Shown: positions 40,001 to 52,915 of the stretch, one piece after another
How the letters are laid out: each line of letters opens with the position of its first letter
Numbering within the stretch: the first letter of the stretch is position 1
From: Panopea generosa
Lineage: Eukaryota > Mollusca > Bivalvia > Adapedonta > Hiatellidae
DNA: 64,000 bases
NCBI GenBank assembly: GCA_029582155.1
Contig: CM055911.1
Span: forward strand, 22,378,014 to 22,442,013
Direction: 5' to 3'
Position numbers and translations under genes: made by a program
Notes under the pieces: model-generated
Databases searched by the model: none
The model's input: the letters and a program-made list of their open reading frames with translations, nothing else
Told to the model about the DNA's origin: nothing

Positions 40001-43000
40001 ATTTGTGAATTTGAAGAAACGTATTTGTCATGTTGGTTACAGATGGTTTTAAAAGTTCCTAAGCAATATGCACATGTATTAGGTAGACTTAATGGGTTAC
40101 CATTAATGTACAAGACTTGTGTAGTTTTCAATATGAAATTCAAAATATTGAGTTATCACGAGGTGTTATATAAGGTTAATATAACCAACCAAGTATTGAC
40201 CTTATCGAAATGCGCTTTGATTATATTGATCTCAAGACATTTTAAATGGAATCAAAACTATCATATACGTATTTTTTTACAGTGTTAATAGCACAATAAT
40301 GTGGCGAGATTAACGAAATTAAATTTAAAAATAAAACACATTTTGAATAAAATAAAAAAAGAAATTGGACAAAATCCCTTTAAAAATAATTAACTTTGAT
40401 TTAAATAAATGTGTGTTTTTATCGAAAGATACAATAATTAATCTACACAGAGTACCATGTCCATGTCAAACTGACATACGATTATCTTCAAACATATTCA
40501 TATAAGTCTGTAACCTTAAAATATGTAACCATTTGGTGCCATTTATAGTTAAACACTTTACATAACGTGAATGGAATACAAGTTTTAATACATATAACAA
40601 ATAAACAAAATTCAAGAACCATACTTACCGCACTAATATTGAACACATATAGGAAATCAAACGGAATGGCGGCAAGCAGATCGAGCAGGAACCAGCCCCT
40701 TATATAGTTAATGGCAATAAGACGGGCCTGGTAAACTACTTGACCACTTTTGTTAACAAATGAGGTACGGAAGTTGAACAATATATCTGAAAATAAAATA
40801 AAAATACAATAAACAACACATCTGCTTTGTAACTATAAATATAGCATATCACACGGAACGTAGCTTCCTTAAAGCATGTGCCTACACTTTGTATTTTTCT
40901 GAGAAGTCGAAAAAAAAATGCCCCAAAATGAAATACAATCTGACCCCTGTGCTACTTCATTTTTAACCTTTATTGAAGTGAACACACCCTAAAACATTTA
41001 TTTGGTTATAAAACAGTGAATTCTAGGTTAATATTAAGGATAACCAGTCCTCTTAAAATAAGAAATATACGTCAAAACACACCTAGACAACCTAGCTGAT
41101 TTTTTTTCTGCGCATCATGCCCCCGAACCCCATTCAACTATGCCTGCACATCATTTTCAGCCAAGCTACGTCCCTGTATAAACAACATGGTAACCGACTT
41201 ATTTGTACGTATGTAGTAGTAACACTATCAAACGTTAATTTAAGTTTTAATGTTTATCGCGGAAGGAACAGCATCAAAATATGTCGGTTAATTTGAAAGG
41301 AAAAACAAACAAATTGAGACTAATAAAATATCTGATTAACATCAAGGTTTGATATTGCTTCTAACAATGACATTATACAGAAGACGATGCAATTATTTAA
41401 GCCTAGACAAATAAAACATATCTTTTATGTTCTTACTTATGATCACAAGACTATGTGTACTAGGTTTTATTATATGGATACACCTAACGGCGTTCTTACC
41501 AAATATAAATAAAACCTCAACGACAACGTCGGCATAGATGGAATCCTTTTGGTTTTTCTTATCATCGCGTGCGAAAGCAGCGTTGAATGGCACGAGGATG
41601 GCTGTGTAGAAGGTGCATAATAGAATCAACCAATCCCAGCCTATCTTGAAAATCCCATAATGCACCAAAATGAACTTTGACTTTTTCACCTCTTGAACTT
41701 TGTATTCTGGCATCTTTCCAGATATTGAACTGAACTGAAAAATAAAAAAAAATACTATAACTTTGCTTATTAATTCAAGTTATACTTATTTTCATTTTAC
41801 CCATCTACAGTACTTTATATTTTGAGTAAACCACTAAATTCTTCAAAATGTATTATTAGTACCAATGGCGGATCTACTCTTTATAAAACCGGCTCACGAT
41901 TCCCCTTAACCCCAATATCTTATTAAAATTCACGATATTTATTTTGACAAACATGTGTGTTCATTCAGATTTTGTGTTGCACCCCCTTAATGTACCCCCT
42001 CTTAATTGAAATCCTGGATCCACCCCTGAGTACGGTAAGTAAGTGGACATAATAGGGGAAAACAGTCCCACAACAGAACAGAGATCTCGACCTGAATCAC
42101 TCCAGACTACAAAATGTGTAATTCAACTAAAAGATAACATTTTTATAATAAGTTTTTCTTAAAAAATAGTCAATTCCATTAATCTTTTAACACAAAATCT
42201 TTTAAAATCACATGAATAAGTTATTAAAGATAATCAAAAATCGGCAAGTTTGAGTCTGACTTTAAGGCTAAAAGTGGCTTAGGGGTCTATTTCAGAATTG
42301 ATCTGATGACCGTTTGAAAAACAAAACTCGATACTCGGTACCGATGATACAATGTACCCAGGAGAGATTCATGTAAGCTGAGCTTATTATGCAATTTAGC
42401 TGAAACAAATCATTATTTAATAAAACGTTTGATGAGTTTAAACCCTGGGTAGAAAGTTAACAAAATCCTCTAAATATATTCATCTGGTGAATAGTATACA
42501 TACATATTCTAGATATAGATTAGACAAGTCGTAAAAAGTATATAGAGGAGTATGGGGGATACAATAAATACAAAGAATCTGAATACATCTAAACAGCACA
42601 TGATGGTATAGACTAGATTTATTTAGTCTGTAGAAAATATCAAGATCTCCTGATTGGGTCCGTTAAATAGTAATACTGGGAAAGCCACATTTGAGCACTT
42701 TGATTGGTCAGTTGCTATAACCGAAAGTTTTAATGACGTCACAATTTGGTAAGCGTTCCATTGCTATAAATTGTGACACAGGCATAGAATTTCCTTCCTT
42801 TTCTTTGGGGTTAATAGACCTGATTCGATAGATATCAGATTCCTTGATAGGCTAGTATATTACTGACAGCAGTTCAATGCAATTACACGCAGCGAGCAAA
42901 CTATTATCTTTAACATGGTACATGTAAACTGATATATCACGGAAGTTCAATAAATAAAAATTAAATGTTGTTCTATTTTCTCAGCCAATAAAATCGGCTT

Positions 43001-46000
43001 AGATGTTTAAAAATAGAACATTTTCATTTTACATAGAATGTCATGACCGTCAGTAGATGGTTGACATATTTTCTCAGCCAATGAAATCGCTCCAGAAACG
43101 AGGAAGTAGACCAACATATAAGCCTGTTAGACATAGGGTTAGCCATTAATTTTCACCAACCACGTTCTAGTTTGCAATGACATAAATGCCACTAAAGTGA
43201 AATGTGTGCTTGTGAAACGGTAGGTTTGCAATCCCTCCTGGGAACGGTTGCACGTGATATTAAACGAACATGCGGTAGAATTTGATAATAAATCTAATTT
43301 ATACCAAATATGCGGTAGTGAAACCAGTTTATGGACACCATTTTAAACCTGTTCTAGTTTAAAGACAACCTAATATCTGATTGCAAATGTATAAAATGAT
43401 TATATTAGACACTAGTTTTATATAACAGTTTGAAACCATACGTGAAATATATTCCATTTCATTTCGAGGTTCATTGGTAATAAGTGTTCACTACTAAACG
43501 ACATTTTCAGAAATAATTTAAGAGTGTTTGAAACATAAAAATGAAACCGTGAGCTTGTGTTGTTTTAACACGGAAATCTTGATCAAGTTAAGAAACTATT
43601 TCTTCATATGCACTAAATATGAAATAAAAGTACTATGGGATATACGCGAACTTTTAATTTCACATACAAATCAGAAAAGCGCATACCTCTGCAAAATAGG
43701 TAAAACACATCTGTCTCGAATATCTCATAGGCGTACGTTGAGAGGGGCCAGCATATGATTTACCCCCTCCCCATAGTTAACTCTCTCCTCAGGTTACACC
43801 CCCACCCACCCATACCCCCACCCCCACCCGCCTCAAATAAATGAAACGTTCCTACACCCATGTACATGTATCTGTTTTCACAAATAACAGAAACATGGAA
43901 AATAAATACATTTTATCAGGTTTTTATCGATATTCATCGCTAGTGTAAATTATTAATTTGAAATATGTTATTTTACTCAAAGATTCAATACAAGCGTGAC
44001 GCACCTAGTTCGCTTAACTATGTAATTGTAATTTGATTGGTTTTCAAAATAAGCGTAATTTATAGACAATTGAGGGCTATCAGACGACCAGGTTACCTTT
44101 CCGCTGTTTCCTAGGATCCGGGAAGGTTAACCAGTGCTCGGGCACACCAACATCCGCAATTAATGGATAAATTTTCCTTTTGAATCAGCGGTTAGGGACA
44201 ATGACAATGAGACGCAACGTCGTTTATATATCAAATAAAACAATGAGTGTTGAAATAAGGAAAATGCATTTTTAGATACAAAGAAACAATGGTTAATGTT
44301 ATATTATGGGAGTTAAGAATTGTATGTATATATATATACGACAGTTAATGGAGATAAATAATAGCCTAGGGTTATCTTGATGTATAGTTGACAATTAGTT
44401 TGTGGGCGGGATCTTTAGACCTGTAATTGAAATACTGACCAATTAAAAAGTAGCAAAGAATTGGCCAACCATAGGATAGTTGGTTATTCAGTGAGAGACT
44501 GATTTTTGTAGAGATAAGGCCTTCAGTTAGAATGTAGATGTGAATCTGTTAACATGTCAGTTTAGACTAGGGTTAGTTTAAACGAGCGATAGCGAGTTTA
44601 AAAATGTTAGCTTGTGACTTTGAACTTATGCGAATTTTAAATTATGTGAATAAAATTTCCTTTATACAAAGAAAGTTGTTTAGTCGATTATGCCACACTA
44701 TTCATAACCGCCATTATGCGAAAACATTTCTTGTTTGCAATGGTGGCACTATGCCAAATCCATGTGTCCCTTTAAAAATCAAGTACAGAAACTGGCAAAC
44801 ACTTCTCTAAAATCGTAAAAAGTATTCAATAATGCAAGCTAAGCATTGCACAAGTCTATTTGGAATTAAAGACGCAATCAAGACATGCACTCTGACTTTC
44901 AAAATACCAACGTTCAAGCATCAAATTATTTCTGAAGATTATATAACGTCTACATGCAACTTCCTATTAACGGTGAAAGTTTCCATTTGATGTCAAGCAG
45001 TTTATACTGGAGACACAAATCTAGAGATCAGACTTTACCCTGTATGATTCACTTGTCGTAAGATAGGTGGAATGAAACATACGAGTTTTATACTTACGCA
45101 ACATCAAAGCTTTTCTACTTTAATTAAAAGTGTCATGTTTTTAGATGGAAATGTAGGATTACCTATAGAAGATTAGGTAGTCTAATAACGTATACTGGGT
45201 ACAGAAAAATAGCCCTGGTATGACGTGTACCAAGTACTTTATTTTGTGTATTATTGGAAACGAATAATGTATTGTCTTAAAACCGATCAATTTGAAATTT
45301 ATTTTTAATTACTGGATACTGATTTTGTTTATTTATATAAAAAAATATACATGTATTTTTTGAAATAATTCTCAGTTACCTTGTTTAAATTATGTGATAT
45401 TGATTAAAAAAACCTTACATCTAATGTGACAGCTTGTACAACAACTGCACATGTTTTCTTATGAACAAAATATTAAATATAATTGAATATTGAATTCTAT
45501 TTTATGTCATTGAGGGCTAACAGTCAATCAATGAACTTAACCACTCGTTCCTGGTATCCTAGAAGGTTAACCAGTATTTGAGCACCCCCACAACCCCCCT
45601 CCTGCCCCCCCCCCCACTCCCCCACCCCCCAACAAGTAACTGATAACCACAGAAACTGTGACCAGGTGGGAATTCGAACTCACGATCCAAGGATTGATAG
45701 CCAGACGCGCTACCGACTGAACTAACCGGCCTGGATCTATTAGATTCAAATAAGACACGATTCGAGTAAACAAAAATATTAAAGCAGCTTAAGACGTTCG
45801 TGATGTATGTAATATATTGCATAACCTTTCATGACAATTTCAATAAAACATTATATCTTCCTTAATTGCTGTTTCCAACAGAGCTCATTATTTGATACTA
45901 TACTAATTTAAAACAAAGGATTATAATCTTATACCTTATTAAATTGCTGCAATTTACTTTTGGCACGGTTTTGTTTTTCAAACTGTCCCGACAAATGGTA

Positions 46001-46671
46001 CAGGACTGCACGACTTCTTCGTCTCTGGTTGTTGTAGCCAGCTGTCCCGGGGAGGGCCCCACCAGTGGCCCGGCCCCGCCGTGCTTGGCACCTTCTGTAC
46101 GCCTCCGCCATCTCTTCTGCAGGTGGAGAGACATTTGATTATTTATAAAAAAAAAAAAACTGTGAGTTTAAGACTTAAAAAAAGACAAGATCAAACGCAT
46201 ACCTTAAGGGAAATATACTTAACTATACGTCTGAGTACAAAGTTATGTCCCTTTTTAGTGACAGAAATACAATCCTTGTGGTAAAAATCCTTTGTGATTC
46301 GGTTCGAATTGTTTTCGCATAACTTCATAGAGATTGGGATGTCTTCATTTAGGTGATAATATCACACATATATGGCATAGCATATACGGATATTTTTATA
46401 TTAACTATGTGTTATATCATTGAAGTTACACAACGGTGATTTGTGATTTGACCCTTTTGCAGTAACTTTTGTTAATCAAATAGAGTTACCGCCCCCAGTA
46501 GTTTCTTTTCATTTGCAGGCAATCACTACACTATTTTATTTTATTTGTGGACCAGATATGTGCTACTTGTCAACTATCATTAACCTCTACCAAATGTCTC
46601 TGAGTTGTGAATACTTTCAGATAGGGAGATTCATTAGATACTCTACCCCCCCCCCCCCACACACACACACA

Positions 46672-46741
<70 letters not shown>

Positions 46742-48184
46742 GAGCTCGTTACTTTCCGACTAGCACGAACATTTAAATGACGTAAATATGTCATGGTAAA
46801 CTTACTTTTGATAAGTCATGACAAAAACTAACACCACTATACAAAGTATCATTTATAACATTTCTGAAAACCGGTTTACCAGTTTCTCATAGAAAATATT
46901 CGAAAACAAATGTGTTGGAGTTCTGTGATCGAAATATCTAACATTCGTTATCATTTATCTTTGAAATTTACCTATTTGGCAAAAAATGATATTAAGTGCC
47001 TCGCATAGTATATATTTGACAGCTCGTTTAACAAATTCAATAATAAAATAACACTTATGTTACATCATTGATATCTTGTAAATGTACGTACCCCTGTGTA
47101 TCTTCAATTGTAATTTAAAAGCTACAAAATGACTCCGGAGCAGGTTTGATATATTTCTAAATATGAGTCAAATCTGTCCTTTATTTAGCCAGCATTGCAC
47201 TAGATTGGTTGTAATTTGGCGCACTTCTGGATTATTGTTGAAGTCTCCGAAGGAAAACAAATGTATTTTCAAAATAAAAAATGTTATAATAATGCTGTTT
47301 GAAAAATTGCTCCAAATGCGAAACGACTCAATTTTAAAGGAGAAGCATGTAGTGGCCATACACCTCAAATTTTAATCGTATAGAAAAACAAACATATGGC
47401 TTTATAAACATTAGAATAATTATCAGCATGCTTCACGTGGTATACATGTATTTTATAAGTGACAGGTAGGGATAATGACTGTAACTTGATACTCTCTCCT
47501 GCAAAAATGTCCTCTGCCTCGGTAAAGAGTTATTTTCGATTTAAATTGATATTATCTGATGTTCGAAAAAAAATCATGATTGTTAGAGAAATTAACATCC
47601 TGTAATGTGACCCCTTCATGTGCTAGTTTTTAAACATCATTTACAAAACAGAACGACACTTGCTAATAAATCAACCGTAAAATCAATGTATTAACAAGAG
47701 AAAAAGAGAACGTTAACAAAGAAGCATTTCCACACAAACCTCTCACTGACTCTTAAATCTATGTTTTTACTTTATTTGATCGTTTTAATTGTCACCACCA
47801 CATATACGCACATAATTGCTTTTTTTTATCTAATTTAAATAAGTTTGTATAAGTTTTATGGGCCTTAATTCATGTAGGCAGTAGGAAAGTATACACCCAA
47901 CAGTAGATGTATTATTCAATGGATACACACGACAGAGTTGCATTAGCACAACCAATAGATAGAAAGTTCATTATAGTTGTTATAGATACATTCATAATAC
48001 GTGGCAACATGGGTCACTCCATCAGTAACAAAACATACACACCATAGTAGCATGAGCACCACCAATATATAGAATGTGCATTATAGTTGCGATAGATACA
48101 TTCATGTGGCAACATGGGTCATTCCATCAGTAACAAAAGACGCCACCAATGAGCCTAAATTCTAAATTCTGTTGTGTTGTTTTT

Positions 48185-48223
<39 letters not shown>

Positions 48224-51200
48224 GATCTACGTGACATGATTACAATATAATACAAACATAGACAAACAAACATACTAGTTGTAATAAAAAGTTGTACCCG
48301 TACTAAGTCTTAACAGGCGTATCTGTTACTTTTTTAAAAAACACAATATGTAAATTATAAATTATAAGTTATAAAAAAAGAATAATGGTGTTTCGAAGTG
48401 AGAATGCAAGTTAGCATGTGCATCCAACATCGCTCTCTCCAATTCGCGAGAAGTGTATAGAAAATAATCCTGCATTAAGTATCATTCTCTTACACATATA
48501 CGTGCACGATAATATTGACACGTGTATAGTCAATGAATTATACAGAGAAGAAAAGGCAACTGATTGATATTTTGTGAACGCTCGGGTATTCACGAAAACT
48601 CTTGCAATATCTTGTTTTCAATTATCTTTACTCTTCCATTCAACTCAGGAACACAAATCAAACTTCTTATATTGCAGAAAGAAATTCTCATCGAAACAAT
48701 ACTATTCCCAGCAATGTATGTTTAAAATTGTTCAATAACATCTGATTTCAAAATCTGTATACTGCAGCTAAAATAACAACAAATTACGAGAAAGTATGCT
48801 TCAAAACTCAGTATCTTTAATTAAAGATCATTGTTCGTGATCGAAACATTTTAAATCTTCTAAGATTACATACAACTTACATTTTAGGTACAAAAATCAA
48901 TTGCCTGTAAATTATGAATAATTATTTACCAAATAAATAATCCATCGTGTGCTATTTTATCAACATTTAGATATGCAGGTTTAATATCCTACTTAGTATA
49001 GTGTAATAGACAGAAATATTTATCAAATGTGAAATATATAAAGATTCTGTATGCGAAACGACTACATGACTATGCCGAAGTCAAAGAGGTAAGAGATAAT
49101 AAATAAATAAAGCTGTGGTTATTGAATGATTGATTGAATATTTAGCGTCTTTTATGCCATCGAAGGCTAACAGACATTCAATTAACCTGGGATCCTGAAG
49201 GTGAACCAGAACTCGAACGCACCAATCTCAACAAGTAACTGATAACCTTCCCACTTGAATCAGCGGAGATAAACGAATGATAATGCGACACGTCGTATAT
49301 CAATCATCGCCGAGATTGTTGCCCGGCGGGGATTCGAACTCACAACCCCTGGATTGAGAACGTGATGAAGGTTTCTAACATGATCAAATCTTTTGAAGAA
49401 AAATATATGTCCAACAGCCAAACAGCAACTTATTTGTGGCAATTATCAAGAATAATAAAGCATACATTCCATTAAATCATGAAATAATTGTCTATAAAGC
49501 TTATATTCACCCCCCTTTAGGTTATTGTAACGTAGATCTGGGAAATACAAACATATAAACATAAACCGTCTCTTTAAATTACTGAAGAAATCGTACCGTA
49601 TTATCCTTAGGGATCATTTTCAACGTTAACAGACGCTATGAAGTTAACATATTTTATGCACTTTCCATTGATCAAATAATATTTCTCCAAAGAAAAATCA
49701 AAATTTATGTTCAGAGTTTCAAAAAACACTGAGCCTTGCAATATAACAGATATGTTCAATTCCCATGACAAGGTCTCGTAGAAATATACGTCCAACAAAT
49801 GAAGCAAAGTTTATCACCCCAAGACCCAACAGGGAATTATTCAAAGGTAGTTTGTCCTACTCTGGAATTTTAGTCTAGAATAGAGTGCCAGTAAATATTA
49901 GAAACTGTACTACAGTCAAATGTTCTACAACAAACTGTTTTAAATGGTTACAATTATAATGACTTACTCGATAAGTGTCAAATAGTAATATATAGTAACA
50001 GTTTAACAACTATTATCTCATCTGCTATATATAACCAAACGTCTCCAATGTACGAACATGTACTGAACGGAACTGCTCATCGGCAACATAACAGTTTTTG
50101 TAACTTACATTTAATGTATATTCTCCATAAGTACCGAAGCAATTTCCTTTAAATTTGGACTTCAATGGGAAAGAACATAACGGCTATGGTAAGTATCAGC
50201 CAATGTCGCATTACTTGTATACACATTTTAATTCCCCTACTTAATATTCTGACGAAGATATTTTAATGCAAAAGTGGTTAATGATCCGTCCAGTTTATAA
50301 TCCACAGTTCAATTGTTGTAGTTTTGTTGCTTTGATCATTTTTGTTGAAATAGGTGTTGTGATATTCACTATTTTAACGTTGAGACCAATTAGACTTTCA
50401 TGGAATTGTTTTAAAATCTTCAAAATGCAAATATCACCTTTATGTACAATTTACTTGTAATGATAATATGATTTTGAAGATTTGCTATTGTAATTGTAAA
50501 TAACGTTTACATGCCTCTTTTGAATGGCACAATGTAAAGGAGTTTCAAATCTATTAGGTTACCCTCTTTAAGACAAGACTTTCATTTATTAATTGATTGA
50601 TTGATCGCTTAATTGGTTGCTTGATTCATTCATTTATTAGAAACCAGTAATCAGACTTGTTTTAATATATAAGAAGAAATACACGCGTCATTGTCTTTCT
50701 TATTGATTAAAAGTGGTCCTGGTTAGCTCCGTCGGTAGTGCGTCTGACTATCACTCCAGGAGACGTGAGTTTGTATCTCAGACCGACCACAGTCTCCGTC
50801 ATGATTGATGTTCAACATTGCGTCTCGTTGAATTGTTATTCGCCTCTCACCGCTGATTCAAATATTATCAGTTATTGGCGGATATATATATATGCTCCAG
50901 TACTTGTTAACCATCAAGGATCCTAGGAAAGGCTGATTAGGTTAAGTGATCGTCTGTTAGCCTTCGATGGCATAAAAATGATGCTATTGAATACACCACA
51001 GGCATGCTAATTATCCGAGTACAGTTAATAACCGATACTGCTGCGTTTGCGACATTGGGTTTACAAAGCAGGCATTGTCTAGGCTGTATAAATGTTTAGG
51101 TATACAATGGTGTGCATTATCGCCTGGTTGACTTTGCATCAATACGTTTTTGTTTGATGATGTGACGACTCAATAAAGTGTTTATTGGGTGTGGGCAATC

Positions 51201-52866
51201 TTGGGGTGGGGAGAGAGGAGGGAGGGTAGGTAGGCGCACTTTCTACTGACCAAGCTTAAGGCAGTTACACTGTCCGAATTATAACTGAAATTTTTATGTG
51301 TATTAATTTGCGTGTGCGCTTGTTTGCAACCGGCAAATGGATTCCTCCGAAACCAGGATGTGCCTTTACATACTCGTTGAACTAGTCTGTAGTACGGACC
51401 CAGCTCTCTTGAATTGGTCAGTTCAATAGCAATGTTGGGAAAGCCCCATTTGAGCACGTTGATTGGTCAGTCGCTTCAAATGTTAGTTTGAATGACGTAA
51501 CAATTTATTTAGCGTTGAATTGCTATGAAAAAATATGGGAGAGGCATAATTTATAAATTCCTGCTTTTTTATTGGTGGTCAATAGACATGATTCTGGAGA
51601 TATTAGGTTTTATGATCCGCGTATAGGTATATGATTACTTACATGGTTTAGAAACACACTATTGAAAGGCATAGTGTGCTTTTGTCCTAGTCAGATGTAG
51701 TTAGAATCAATATTTATGTTTGAGAAAAAAGTAATTAAATCCTATATTATTACGCACTGTAAATACAATGATAAAACAGAGGGAATGTTTTATAATTATT
51801 ATCGATTGATGTTAAACAATGCAGCGTTTTAACTGAGATAGCAATTAATGTTTCTACGAGAATTGACTAGAATTGTGTTTGAATGATCAATTGCTTGGTA
51901 GGGGGGGGGGGGGGGGGGGGGTATTTCAGAATTAAAACATATGTTAACATGCTCAATATTAATTATGTGTATAACAGTCACTTATGGTCAGACCATTTTG
52001 CTACAATTGTATTTTATTTTATGAATTACATAATACATATAGTAGTACATTTATATTTACACAGGTACAACAATTCATTTAAAACACTAAACGTTTTTGA
52101 AACGGCTGACTCTCGGCATCAGATACCAAATTTTATGCAGCCCTTCAAAGCACCAGAACGATGATATGACGGCCCTTAAAAAACTGTTTTGTATTTTCTA
52201 TCTTTTTTTTTCTATCACCTTCTTTTATTAGTTTCTTTTTTTTTTATTTATCTCTTCATTTCTTGGATTGTAGGTGTACATCCTATTGAATGTTATAATT
52301 ACCATCTTAATTCTCATTGCGTTTGTATATTGAAAGAGGAGGGCCGTTACTAATGTTGCTATAACTTGTGGCCCAACTCATTTGCTTATTACGTAATACA
52401 ATATGTTTAAACCACGAATGTCGTATAGTAGTATGTGTTTATAAGGCGCAAAAACTATTCATGTTTAAACTTACAATATTCGATTGTGTCTTTTGTATCA
52501 TGTGTATAACATGTCCAAAGGTATTGTGTTGGTGATGTTCTTGAAAAACTTCTAAAACATTCTAATAAGAATTGCTTAAATATTTTTAATAAAATATCAC
52601 GAATTTAAGTAAAAAAAATAACAAGAAATCTATTTTTTCCGGTATATACATGCAACTACCACCTAGTTTTGGCACGGAGTAAACCGACGTCATCAACAGC
52701 AATATATAAACTGACGTTATCAGTATCAATATATATAAACTGACGTCATCAACGTTAAAATATAAACTGACGTCATCAACATAAATTTAATAATAATCCG
52801 ACGTCACCAACATCAATATAATTATAAACTGAATAATTATACAGATAGAGGTATATAATAATAACT

Positions 52867-52915
<49 letters not shown>

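Larger units (their letters stand above)
36854..40628 (-). other. ELK intron between S3 and S4 exons
   Basis: 3775 nt, phase 0 on both sides. It holds a family G copy close to the S4 exon acceptor, a short direct repeat (ACATACGTAATGTAAATAT twice at 37130-37180), a SINE A copy, a family F copy and a SINE B copy. The equal spacing of [13 protein letters not shown] to other ELK channels argues against a hidden constitutive exon. Confidence 0.75.
41735..45934 (-). other. ELK intron between the linker and S1 exons
   Basis: 4200 nt, phase 0 on both sides. It holds a repeat end at about 41870-42030 (finishing AAATCCTGGATCCACCCCTG), family E copy 5, two copies of TTTCTCAGCCAAT(A/G)AAATCG about 80 bp apart near 42980-43085, a C-rich run at 43764-43835, and SINE C copies. 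Nothing requires an extra exon. Confidence 0.7.

Noticed and set aside
45559-45822. Minus frames of 87 and 68 codons with Gly-rich runs
   Set aside because: They cross a SINE C copy and its internal poly(C) tract. Part of the translation is just the tRNA-like head.
46513-46794. Frames with long Ser-Leu or Arg-Glu repeats
   Set aside because: Translation of the (CT)n microsatellite in either direction.
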